This document shows positions 43,214-55,020 of a stretch of DNA of 64,000 nt, in pieces; the first letter of the stretch is position 1; the number at the start of each line of letters is the position of its first letter. The notes under the pieces are model-generated. The model ran no database searches. It had not been told where the DNA came from and saw only the letters and a list, made by a program, of their open reading frames with translations. Source of the stretch: Prostheceraeus crozeri (Eukaryota; Platyhelminthes; Polycladida; Euryleptidae); the NCBI GenBank assembly GCA_907163375.1, contig CAJQUW010006985.1, positions 124,001-188,000 on the forward strand. Direction: 5' to 3'. The position numbers were made by a program, and so were the translations under genes.

Positions 43214-45329
43214 ACCATCAACGCAGAAGCAGAAATAATTCATTTCATTCATGCAACAGTTTTCATCAAAACTTCAAATATTACGCCGATGTGGTTTTCA
43301 TTTCACCGTAAATAGAATTCTAGTAGAAATTACATAAATGTTTCATTTTTTCTCATGCGAAGAATTCATCGCTAGAAGATTTATAGCCACTATAAAGATT
43401 TTATCACAAACTCAATCTTAAATGAATAATTTAATATCATGTCTAATTATCGAAATATCTTTGCTTGTGCCTCCAAGACAAGGCAGTTTCTATAACATCA
43501 TTACCACGCCCTTCACGGAGAATGTAGGTTTACATAACTTGTCTGATAATAATATATTTCCAAAAATGTATCAGCATTGAAGTATCAATCAATTATATCT
43601 TACACGACATTTTTATGCATCCAATTATCTTGTCACGAATTCTTCTCTTATAGATATTTAACAAGAGGATTGATTTCTATCTCCGTTAGAAATGATATGC
43701 TATATCCCACAAATCAAACGTGTTATGGTCTACTTGCTCATTTGATTGTTCAGATTTTCGTCATTCAAATGATTAACTAGAGCGTTAAGTTTAAAACATA
43801 AGACAAATTGAATATCAGCACGATATTCCAGTTTGCAGTGAATCAGAGAGGCAATCTTGAAATTTGACTTTACAGAGCGCGAAATACATTTAAATAACAT
43901 TAATTATCAGATTTTGTTCTGCACTCATGGAAAACATATACAGCAATGAAAAATATATGCCATCATTTTTATTCAGCTTCCTATGTTCTTCATAAAGACG
44001 GAAATTACCCATATGTATGCCATAAAGATTACATATCTCAAATTCTGAATTACTAAGTTTCGAAGATTAGCAGCTCAGGTATGAACGAACCCAAATACAA
44101 TTCCGGAATAGCTAGAGAATGAAATCTGTCGTTAATGCAATTTAAATATATATTTTGACTTTTCATTCTGTAATAGCAATTCATAATATACTCTTCCATA
44201 GCAATTCTTTCAAATTTTGCTTAAGATTTGCGCTAATTCCCAGTGGTATATTATCCTTGAATATCAGACTTAGTGACCTCCTGATACGTTTGTCATGTCC
44301 ATTATCTTCCTGTCCTCATCAATAGAACAATAAACGATCATTTTTATATCATACAGTCGAAAATATAAGCTGTTTTATCTAATTCAGATCTTCTATCATA
44401 CAGTATAGAATACCATCTGTGGGCAAATCACAATCGGATATCTCAAATGTCATTTCCATCATCAAAATTCATAAAATATGCAATGAAAGCCTTAATGAGT
44501 ATTCGAAAATGAAAAATCCTAATTCTTCGGAAAAACACGTACAAGATGTTAATTGAAAATCCATTATTTTCTTGTTAACACCACCATCCTGGATCTTCAC
44601 GGATACTTCATTGTCAAACGGAAGTGACTATCGTCCATGAATTGAGTCACGGTTCCGTGTAGTCATAGCCACCGAGAGACAAAAGTGATTATCACAGTTT
44701 TCCGCTGTCGTAACGGTGAAATCTATTGGTAGTCGATCCCCCGCAGATGAAAACAATGGCGAACATTTATTCCGGCAGTTGATGGTTATGCAATCCTCTG
44801 GAAATTCGATAACCCACTCTCCCTTTCTTCCTCTTGGTGTCCATGTCTTTGACGTTAATTGTCCGTTGGTGAAGAGGTGACAGTGCTACCAACATGTCGC
44901 AACGATGACAATGAGTCAACATGTCCTCCAAATCCGCTGAAATCTGAACACGTTCTGCTTCAATTACTGAGTTAAATTGTTGGACAATCATTGAACAATA
45001 TTATCTTTCTGCGGAAATCTGAGGGCTCCGACGAACATCATGATTACGAGGGGGGGGAGGCAGGCTCAAGGGTTGTCAAATATAGGTTGCAACCAATTTT
45101 TGGGAAAGCAATCAATTATTTTTAATTGCAACAGGGAGCAAATAACTAATTTCAACAATTTGATGACAACAATCAATTAATTGCAGTTTGTTGGTCACAT
45201 CAATCACGTCATTGTTATTATTTATTCCCACTGCTTGAATCGACTATTTATTGTTTTTGATTTTTTTCATTCTGTTACTTCACTTTAGATAATTAGGCTA
45301 CACGGGCCTACATATAGGCTGTATATAGG
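43214..45329. other. Non-coding stretch with a cysteine-containing open region
   Basis: Mostly AT-rich. On the minus strand around 44991-44600 two frames are open in succession. One holds VQISADLEDMLTHCHRCDML, the other WVIEFPEDCITINCRNKCSP and TAENCDNHFCLSVAM. The second is unusually cysteine-rich and could be an exon of a secreted protein, but no splice sites or family support it. Confidence 0.25.
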
Positions 45330-45431
45330 CTGTCAAAATTGATAATTAGCTGCTAGTTGCTAAGCGACTTGTAACGCATATATGGATTACAAATCGCTTC
45401 ACAATTAGCAGCTTATTATCTATTTGGACAG
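45330..45431. repeat. Short hairpin repeat, about 100 bases
   Basis: CTGTCAAAATTGATAATTAG at 45330 is an imperfect inverse of the sequence ending CTATTTGGACAG at 45431, arms about 48 bases with a very short centre. It may be a tiny non-autonomous element. There is no clear target duplication. Confidence 0.6.
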
Positions 45432-46112
45432 TGACGTGAGTAGACAAACTACATGAAATACATACAACTATATTCTTAATTGTATCGAGTTTTGATAATT
45501 CATTCATCAGATTTATAGTGATAATCAAGTATTGATTTCAACGACTATACTGAGCTGATCTGATGGAAAGAAGAAGATATAATTAAGAATTAATGAAATC
45601 GTCATCATGGTATATTTGAACCTAAACATCATCCATTCTGAGCTGTAAAGTCATCCTTTCCAGGGGTAGAGAAGATACCCTTCCTTAACTTCTACATTAT
45701 TGTTCCGAATGACATGAAATTCGAGGCACAATATATTAAGGATGTGAACTTTCTATTGATGATATTCATTTGTCATTACTCTTTCGTCTTTGCATTGAAA
45801 ATAGCACTTCAAAATTTCCAAATTTGACCGATTTGAACAACCTGAAATTTTTGACAAAAAAGTTGCCATAAATTTTGTCTTAACGCTAAGACGTATAAAT
45901 GAAACTCAGTTTGTTTGGAGAATAAATATATTTTCTATTCTATGTTTATCAAGCTACTATATTGACACAACACAATTAAATTTGGATGCTATTCTCTTAA
46001 TTTGAGATAATCAGCTTGCATATATTACTGTAGACAGTTAATCTGCTCAGTTCTTTAATTCAAAAACATGAGACTTTTCCGCTCCAATTTTCATTAACAT
46101 TGTAAAACAACA

Positions 46113-46180
46113 TGTATTTCTCTCTCTCTTCTTCTTCCTCTTCCAGCAACTAGTTCTCTCTCTCACACACACATACACGC
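46113..46180. repeat. Simple repeats, CT/CTT then CA rich
   Basis: TCTCTCTCTTCTTCTTCC is followed by a second TCTCTCTC run and ACACACACATACACGCAC. It looks like a strong splice acceptor (CTCTTCCAG at 46146), but the sequence after it has stops in the frames I could test. Confidence 0.7.
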
Positions 46181-46195
46181 ACTCTGTCCTCATGA

Positions 46196-46402
46196 TTCAT
46201 CCTCACTTTATCTGTTGATTCTTGCCATCACGTCGAACGGCAATCGGCCTCTCATACGTGTTTCGGTTGGACGGTGTACGACAGGAAGCCGGGCTCGCGT
46301 GCCATCAGGCGTATTCGCTCAGGCATGACCGCTCCCTTTGTGTATCCAGGAATTGCTCGTTATTACAAGCCTGTGGAAACTCTTCATGAGACCGCGCTGT
46401 GA
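46196..46402 (+). CDS. Candidate terminal exon, unassigned
   Basis: A GC-rich open stretch ending in TGA at 46400-46402 encodes HTCFGWTVYDRKPGSRAIRR, IRSGMTAPFVYPGIARYY and KPVETLHETAL. The composition (aromatic, proline and charged residues without low complexity) is typical of real protein, unlike the flanks. I do not recognise the family. There is no ATG near the start, so it would be a last exon. The preceding acceptor is not clear. Confidence 0.35.
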   Translation, partial: FILTLSVDSCHHVERQSASHTCFGWTVYDRKPGSRAIRRIRSGMTAPFVYPGIARYYKPVETLHETAL

Positions 46403-48574
46403 ACTGCGGTCCTAGAAAGAGCACGGATCTATCACCGGAGATAAGCCTGAGAGGGAAGGCATTCATCTGTCAGCGGGGAAGAGGTTGATAAAAAGAGAAC
46501 GTGGCAATTCGTCGAATTCCAGAGTTTCATAGGTAAAGTAGACAGAGGAGTGAATTGAGAATTCAGGATGGATTTAGAATTAAGAATATTAACAATAGTG
46601 TTCAATTTGCAATATTTTTTCAATCAAACAAGTCTCATATCGTATTTAGTGAAAGCATACTAGAGTGGAATATGTTATACTTTTGAGCATAATATTGTTC
46701 AATTGAGTATTTCAACATAATCGTGCATGGTATTCCGATTTAACATGCGGAGATACATTTTGATGGAGAGAATTCACATATTGTGCTCAACAATATTTGT
46801 CAATTCACAGTTAATTCAAATTTAGGCTATTATGTATGCTTGTTCGTACTACTAAGTTGATACCTCCTCTCTTGTGGCTCATTAGTAGTATAAGAATTCA
46901 AGTATGAGGAATGAAGTCAAATTAGTGATTGGGTTTTAAGTGCATAAAATAAACTGAATAATTTGGAAAGATGTTTGATTTACATGGATCTATTTGTAAT
47001 TTTGTAAAATGAAAAAATAAAACACGGTGAAGAAGCAATCGCAGGTGCGAGGTGTTGTAAAGTAGCGGCAATTTTGACCAATCCACCAAGCATCAAGCTA
47101 TCATCAGCAATGCACCATCCCATTATTGATGTACAATGAAATTAGGCTTCCAGGAAATACATAACCAGCTATGATACCCAGTGACGAAAATATTAGAATT
47201 CAGTGAAATAAATGCCGGACATGATCTTGAAAAAATAGTCTCAAATCATTCCATTTGATACATCTAACTTCTTTTATGTACAACATCATAGTAATGATGG
47301 CGTGTGTCTTAATGCAGCGTTAATCAGTGATATGAAATGCAAAAACAACGCAATGCAAATGTGAACGTGGCGATTTGCAGTTGAAAGGAGATAGTCTAAT
47401 ACTGGAATGCTCAGAAGCATGTTGAGATGGCATCAATTCTTGGACAGACAAATGGACTTTTCCCAATTGTCACAGAACAAAGTTCGTAAAAATGTAGCTT
47501 TTGCGAGTCCGTATTCTATCCATAAATTATTTAGCATAAACGTTTTAGCTTTTGATGCCTAGTCATTAAGCACACGCATGTACTCTTAATAAAGTCAGCG
47601 TGCAATGAAAAGTGATAAAGATAAATTACTGGAAGTCTCAAACAATGTGGAAACATTGAACTCGTCAAAAAGGAATTTATAATTTCCGTTAATAGCTAGT
47701 ATGACCAAACGGAATCTGTCATCTGGGGTCGGAATCGGCAGCCGAATTTTTCAACTTTGCATCTGTGTGCCATACAATACTCAGATTGCACAATATTCAA
47801 ATTATGGCATTCTCCGTCATTGAGGTTTTGCTGCACAGCAGCTGTATTGCGTCTCTATTTTGCATTTTTTAGCGTCTTCAGACATAGGAGTGAATTCCAT
47901 CTCTTGAGATTGCCTTTTCTTTGTTCAAATTTCTCAGAATGTCTGAGTTATGTGCTGTTTCTCACATTTCCTGTGACTTGAATGTGCTTGTGGGTCATTC
48001 AGACTGAAATTCGAAGACACAATTCGTTATGTCTTTTGCTTGATTGCAATATCTGTCAGATTTACCGAATAGTTCAGTGCAAAGTTAATTAATGGTTATC
48101 ATTTGCTTTTAGTGTATTGTACGGACACAAACATGTCATTGAGGCTCTGATGTCACTATTTTTCGTAAAACTGTGTGGCATACAGACAAGCAATTATGCA
48201 AGCCTAGAACGGTGATGGGGCATGTAAATTAGACTTTAACATGATCTTTGAATATCCTTACCGATTTGAGCTGTTGATAGCTGACGTTTAGTACGAATTT
48301 CTGATGCAATATGGAATGTTGATAATTACATGTAGTTTAAATTTCTCCTATTCGCACTCTGTGTGTAGAATGAAGAAAAATTGAAATTTAACTGTAAAAA
48401 TGTGTCTGATGCACTTCATTACTTTTGGTCGTATGAGTCATTTCTCGTCACATTTGCTATCCCTGGACGGATAAAATCATAACTGTAGCAATAATTGAGT
48501 ACTTCAATATTTTCCTTGCTAATTGAAACATTTAATACTGATCAACACATCCTCGCACTTACACTTACTTACAC
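46403..48574. other. Non-coding stretch, nothing recognised
   Basis: AT-rich with scattered open frames (for example 47757-47981 plus) lacking motifs. No repeat boundaries seen. Confidence 0.35.
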
Positions 48575-49005
48575 CATTTAAGTCGAATGTTCCATCCATG
48601 TTGGGTACGACGGTATGGCAGTTCGCCACTTCGCTCGGTCGCTTGCATCTTCCATACAGAGCCCGAGCGTTCGAAGGTCTTCTTTGATGCTATCGCTCCA
48701 TGATTTCTACGGACGTCCAACAGGTCGTCGACCATTCACCTGCAATTTCCGCACGTGCTTCACCACATGTCTTCGCACGCATCTTTCCTTTCCACATGTC
48801 CACACCATCTTAGTCGACATCTTCTTAAAGTGTCACTGATGGTCTCCAGGTACATTCTTCTTCTGAACTCCTCATTGGAAATGCGATCACGAGAGGAGAT
48901 TCCGCACATCCAACGGACCTTCCTCATTTCATTCACCTCAAGTCGCCTCAAACACTCAGATGGCATGGCCCGAGTAAGCTGGTGAGCGCACATGACTTGT
49001 AGATG
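48575..49005 (-). mobile_element. LINE ORF2 C-terminus, fragment
   Basis: The minus-strand frame from 48993 reads EVNEMRKVRWMCGISSRDRI, SNEEFRRRMYLETISDTLRR, RLRWCGHVERKD and, further on, VNGRRPVGRP, IKEDLRTLGLCMEDASDRAK and WRTAIPSYPTWME. This is the well-known end of a LINE reverse-transcriptase protein (EMR-LRWM-G--RRDR--N, RLRW-GHV-R, GRP---W, A-DR--WR). After the stop a GTAAGT-type repeat may be the 3' tail. The protein is interrupted in places and the 5' part is missing. Confidence 0.82.
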
Positions 49006-51411
49006 ACTGCCTTCATTGAAAGTGCAGTTGCTCTAGATGTCAAAAAGGGAGCCATTTGACGAAACCGGCACCAGCCGTTCCGGATCATGGCCAATGATTA
49101 TCAAAAATTAATTACTATTAAATTGTGCGATGCAATCAATTAGCTACTGTTATTCTATATCACCACATGAATAGATGTTGGATTTTTAACTTTAACATTC
49201 CTTTTCAACATGCGAGCAGCCTACATGCAGCTCTTACAACTCACATAATTACTTGAAGCCAGTTTGTACAGAACTGAGAAGTGAGTTGACATATTTCATG
49301 ACATACATGCTGCTATGTTTGTAAATGGACGTGAATATTGACAACTTTAATTACAGACATGAGTTCTTGCATCATAATTATTGTAATCATCACTTGTTGA
49401 AGTAAGTAAATAAAATATTAAGCGCCTAAGTAAAGTTTTAGGAGTTTCTGCAAAGTATTATGTTTGCAAGATAATAGATAGGCAAGATACTAGATAGGTT
49501 AAGCAGCAAGTAGGTCTACTACAATTGCTCTAGAAACCTGGAAGCTGTCAGTTTGTTATAAGAAAATCATGTAAGAATTATCATGTAAGAAAAATCTCAA
49601 ATATTCGCTGATGATGCATTGTTCTCCACATAGGGGTGAGTGGTGACGACATTGCAAGACAAGCTATCAATTAGCAATTTTTTATCATCACAATTAATCA
49701 ATGAATCAATAGCAATTATTGAGTGACGGCATTCAATTAATTATAATGGAGTTAAATTTTGATGACCGCCGTCTGTGGCGCATCATTGTTTTAAGGTACA
49801 AGAAGAGATTATTTTGAGGTTCATTAAGAAGAGCGTTAAGATATCTTAGTGATATTTCAGTATCTTAAGGAGAGTATTTTATAAGGCACAAGAAAATAAT
49901 TCCCCCACTTCCTGCCATTAAAATATGGCAGCAATAATTTTCTCTCATTTCTCGGCAAAACGAAGAGTCTCATGTGCAAGACAACAAATGATCTCACATC
50001 ATCGTTTGAATAGATAAGCAGGTTATTGATATATAAAGCCAGATTTAGCTACCTCGTACACGGGGATTGTCTGTCAAAAACTTTTATTGAAATCTGAATC
50101 TACGCTTCTTATCAGAGTTGGATATGTGACCTCTGGAAGTAATTGTCACAAGGTAAATTGTGCCCTGAGTGTCTGTCATAAGCAGCGCATGATTAGAGTC
50201 AAATTGAAGAAATTATTATCAGCGGCATATCATTTTACTCAACATTTTCAGAGATTCTAATTATATCGTCATCGAGACATCATTTTTGACCTGCAATTGG
50301 TCTCCTGGCAGACTCTTGCTGTACATTTATGATGACTTGTCAAGTTTGGAGAGACGTTAAAGTTTCATCGTGAATTAATGCTCATGGCATTTTATTAAGC
50401 TTGTCAGATATATGTTTCAATTTGATGAGATCAGGTTGTCAAAAACAAACTCCTCCTTTCTAATTTTCTTATCATGACTCTCAGAACTCGAACATGATGT
50501 CTGTCTATCTTTTTTAGAAGTTTAAGCATTATTAGCAAATGCATCACAAAATTCGTCATGAATCTTTCTTTGACTTTAAAGGCGATACTCGCATTGCCCT
50601 GTGGATATGCACACCAGGATTGGAACCGGTCTGTGAGAACCCGGCAGATCCCAACTTGACATTCTTTAAACAGTTAAAGATGTGAACGCTGGTCATCAGA
50701 CACAGAAATGGCGTCCGGAACAAAATAGCTCGTAGTTACAAGCTTCGCGTAACTATGTGCTTTAGAAAATTTTCTACCGAATGTACATTTACCTCATATG
50801 ATGCCTCACCAAGCACATGTTACGTAATTCGGACTTTCTATCGTAAATGAAGGAGCACCTTCGCTATTAAGCCAATATAAGGCAGGCTATCTCAAGAATC
50901 AGGTTTGTCAGTTTTCCCTTTTTTTCTGCTCAAACTGTGCTATAGGATATGATGTAAACAGAATCATGCAGTCTATCGCCGTCAAGATACATAGATATTT
51001 GATCACTGACACGTTTCGGGTGTAGTACTTCGCATTGAATAATGAAGTTCGGCATCGCTTTGTGTTTAATTATGTCACGACTATATATTTCGTATCCGGA
51101 TTTGAGTGAGGTTGACCAACAAGGATTCAGGTTGGGTTGAGTCAAAAGTTTGTACAAGAAATGCTTTGTTTTTTTACATTTTAGGTACGAAAGTGTCTGC
51201 AAAACTTCGCACATGTTAAGTTTGAGTCAAATCTTGAGATAAATGTAGGGTACACTCAAAGATTAGACTCAAGTGTGATCTTAATGAGGAATGGATTTTC
51301 TACAATAATTACTCAAGTGGTTATACTGAACAGACACACATGCGGGCTCCTAAAATACATTGTATTGCATGCAAAGCAATGAGCTTAGAATGCATGTACA
51401 TGTACGCAGAG
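49006..51411. other. Long AT-rich non-coding stretch
   Basis: No gene is recognised. CAATTAATTG-like strings recur at 45090-45190, 49080-49140 and 49670-49745 in AT-rich surroundings and may be remains of an old repeat. The open frame 51214-50930 (minus) has no motif. Confidence 0.35.
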
Positions 51412-51600
51412 TATTTGAATATTGAGTTGCATCACGAGTTGAAAATTAAGAACATGCATGAATACCTGCCATCTCATCCAATATCAGGAATCATCAGCAG
51501 ACTTAGTTCAAATCTCTCAACATGGACATAACTCGCTATTTAACCATTCAGCCATACCTGGAGTAAATTTGAGATGCGGAGCATGTATCATATTAAATGA
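51412..51600. repeat. Foldback repeat, family R1, copy 3 (partial)
   Basis: It shares AATATTGAGTTGCATC, CATCCAATATCAGGAATCAT and CAAATCTCTCAACATGGACA with copies at 1-610 and 30085-30545. It covers only the inner arm, loop and the start of the downstream part. Confidence 0.7.
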
Positions 51601-52269
51601 ATTTGTATGCTAGTGATAAAATACTACTCATGACTTATAACTGCTAGAATGCATGTACCGCTGGTAGCAATACAAAACGGTGCAATTTATTGACGTGCAT
51701 GCATGCACAATGTACATAAATTACTACAAATATGATTTTATTATCTCATAAAGATATTTTATCAATGTTATCAAGTCCAAAAGTATCATAAGCTTTTGAT
51801 GATGATCCTCATTGGGTATGTCATAACTCATAACGTATGTTTAGGCAAAGGTATCCTGCATTAATTTAAAAGGTATAGTATCCAGCACTAAGGCCTCATA
51901 CCATTTTCACGATATACTTAATAGCTAATTTAAGGTAATTTTATGGCACAATAGTCGCTTGATATTATGCATGCATCATACCAGCATGCCAGAATAGTAA
52001 CAGTATAGCGCGCAGTGACTTGTCTATAGTATCTTGAAACTTAGATTTATAGATATTGGAATAATTTTATGACACACATGCACAGTTCATGTACAAGATA
52101 GATGACATTTATTAAAAATGTGCGTAGGCCTAGCTTGTCATCTGTATGAAATAGATGTTTGCGTACGTTATAGCAGCGACTACAATTGTCAAAGTCTCCG
52201 CCGTCTCGAACTGATGAGAAAATACATCCGATCAACTTCTAAATTGCAGCTAAAAAATCTGTTTCTATG
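51601..52269. other. Non-coding stretch, nothing recognised
   Basis: AT-rich; several TGCATGCA-like strings between 51640 and 51990. No gene. Confidence 0.4.
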
Positions 52270-52461
52270 AAGCTTTGACATCAATACTCGCCATGCTGGG
52301 GGCTTGGACGGTGCTGACATAGTCAGACTTTTCTGGAGCGTTGTGGTACTTTTAGTTCGGATACCCTTCCTGCCAACTTTCAAAGACGCTTTCGGGGCTC
52401 GACCTCTGAACCAAAGGATCGATAGACCAAGCACTTAACCATTGTGCCACGGAGACCACAA
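52270..52461 (-). repeat. tRNA-derived SINE, family S1, copy 3
   Basis: On the minus strand, GTCTCCGTGGCACAATGGTT and AGGTCGAGCCCCGAAA mark the tRNA-like head. The body ends at CAGCATGGCGAGTATTGATG. Orientation is as in copy 1 (34990-35172). Confidence 0.8.
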
Positions 52462-52752
52462 GAAATCTGGGAAATCTGTTTCTATGTTTCTCCTATTTTA
52501 ATCTTGGGTCTTTAATCTGAGGTGTATCTCAAGATCTTGTGTCAGCACACAAGATTGCCAGAAGACCATCATGGATCCACGATCAAACCATGGACAGGTG
52601 ACGCTTCTGCAAAGCAAATCATTTCGTTCAACATTTTCAAATAAGAATTCTTTCATTAATTAAATACGCGTAGGCGTACCTTGAAGTGAGCTGAATAAAT
52701 TATGATTGGATCTAAGTCTTGTGAAAATAGTGAATTTTTGGTCGAAGTAGAT

Positions 52753-53442
52753 CAGGGGTTCTCAACCTGTGGTACGCGAGGTCTCATCAGATGGTGCGCG
52801 AGTACCTGTGCGAAGCAGGTTATATGTATCATGATGATAATTTAATCTATTCATGTCACAAGCCAAATCTATTAAGAAAAGTGTTGGTCAGCTTGAGAAA
52901 ATAGGATCGACGACAAAATTCGATGCAATTTATCGTTTTCACAGCTTCAAAAGACAAAGATAAGTCTTGTGCATAGACTTCATCTTGTCACATCAAACTT
53001 TGTATCGAGTTGTTTAGATATCAATGCGACAGGTGATGCAAGGACATCTATTGAACGACCGACAGATGGAAAACCATGCATTTTAGATTATGCTTCAAGC
53101 TCAGCAAGCCGAAATCACGTATTTTGAAAATGCTTGTGGCATAGAAATTTACATTCAACTTTGGCAAGACAAAAGTATTGACAAATAATACAGGCTGCGT
53201 TTCTGAAAAAGTGGTACATAACCTGTACTTGATCGTAGATATTTGACACAGTATCTTATAACAGCATTAATGTAGATATCTACGTGATCTTCAGAGATCG
53301 ATTTCTAGAAACATGGATGTTCGAAATAAAAAAGAATTGTATCTTTCCTAACATAAAAAGAATTTCTTTGTGACTAAGTGGTGCACAGCGAACGTGTAAG
53401 ATCTCAAGTGGTACTGAGACATTAAAAGGTTGGGAACCACTG
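52753..53442. mobile_element. Non-autonomous hAT-type transposon with perfect 8-bp target duplication
   Basis: The left end CAGGGGTTCTCAACCTGTGG and the right end (minus strand) CAGTGGTTCCCAACCTTTTA are the tips typical of Charlie-type hAT elements. AAGTAGAT occurs immediately outside both (52745-52752, 53443-53450). The 690-base interior has no transposase frame, so it is a deletion derivative needing a transposase from elsewhere. The perfect duplication suggests a rather recent insertion. Confidence 0.88.
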
Positions 53443-53450
53443 AAGTAGAT

Positions 53451-54830
53451 CGATTCTATCCATAATTCCAATGGATAAAATCACAATTTTGGATCAAATT
53501 TGTTAAAGGGAGTTTGAAGCTCTTGATCAATCCATATGACAGCCATTATTAATGTGCTTTAATTTGATTTCAATGGTTTATTCCCCTCCTGCAAAATTCC
53601 ATTCATTGAAATGTGTCAATATTCTGCAGTCTTTTGTTTCCTACTTTTGTATTTAATCATTGCACTTTCTTTTTACATTCTGTTACATTGACATAAAGTT
53701 TCACCTGCATCGTTCGCGGAATCCCCTGTGGTATAATGAACAAATAAATTGTTGGTTCTATTCCATTCTATTCTGCAACAACAGGATAAAAATTGTGTAG
53801 ATAGAGATCGTGTAGAGACATTTTCAGTGAGAGAACGGTTAGTAAAACCCCATTCATGTCAACGTGACTGCTGAAATTCTGATGTTAATATAATTGATGA
53901 ATAATTTATATGTATTTGATTTACAACTTTATTCGAAATGTACTTGGATATGTTTTCAACAAAATTAAAAACATCTTGAAGTTGCAATGTTCCAATTTTT
54001 CTACTGGAGATTTCTCCGTGCAGTGTCAATGTGAGGAATTCTCGAGTACAAAAGATAATATATAATCAACGTATTTATTAAGATATGTGGCCGTAATATA
54101 AACAAATTTTTGAATGCGTCATCAAAGACAAAGCTGCTGATGATTGACATCAGTCAAAATGCATTTCATAAACATCATTTGAATGGTGTATTTCATCTTT
54201 GGCATTCAGAAAACGTTGCCTAGAAAGCGGAACATTCTAATAGATTTATAAGATTTCCTCATAAATATTTCCAAACTGTCGATGTTTATCTCATGCAAAT
54301 CAGCATCATAAATTATATTCAAATCAAAATGACATCTGAAAGTGTCTCTCTTTGTGTGGATTGTACAAGAGATTTTCCGATTAGATTTTCTGTCAGATTG
54401 AATAAGTAGTGATGTAAATTTTACAACTAAAGAGATATAAATGATTAATGAAGATCAAAGAAGCGTAATTGTCATTTATAGGTTTTCCAATGCTTATTTG
54501 CGCGATGCATATTTTGAAACTCCTACTTTCTCCTCTATTTATCTGTAAATGTTACAGTTATTGGATTTCTATACTTTACTGGATCTGTAATGCTCTCATT
54601 TATAATCTCACGGCCGATTTTGCATCTGTACACGTAGTAAGGTCATGATACGTCCTTGTAGCTACGAATTGATACAAAGCATAATGTCCTTGAGATTGAT
54701 GATGGTGATAATGGCATGGAGTCTATTTTGAGAAACATTAAATAGCATCATTAAATATAGTTGCAGCGACAAATGAGAAGCTTATGTGGTCATTAGTTAC
54801 TTTCAGATGAAGGGAATGTAGTCGAAAATC
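53451..54830. other. Non-coding stretch, nothing recognised
   Basis: AT-rich sequence. No gene, repeat boundary or open frame of note. Confidence 0.4.
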
Positions 54831-55020
54831 TGAATATCCAAAGAGAATGACAGTTCTATTAAGTCAATAAAAGACACCAACACCCTTGATTCCCCTACCG
54901 AACTCGTCTGACGCAGGAATCGAACCGAAGTCTGCGGTGGAGACGAGCTCGCACCTCTTTCACTAGGCCACGCTGACGGTACCTTTTATTGACTAAATTG
55001 CTGTCATTTTTAGATATTCA
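54831..55020 (-). repeat. tRNA-like element with inverted ends, family S3
   Basis: The left end TGAATATCCAAAGAGAATGA is the inverse of the right end, which finishes TTTTTAGATATTCA. Between them, on the minus strand, CGTGGCCTAGTGAAAGAGG (A-box-like) and TTCGGTTCGATTCCTG (B box) form a tRNA-like head. CTTTTATTGACT occurs inverted on both sides of that head. Confidence 0.78.

Noticed and set aside
46113-46180. Strong splice acceptor followed by an exon
   Set aside because: The pyrimidine run and CAG look good, but the frame leading into the open stretch at 46196 meets a stop, and the run is a simple repeat.
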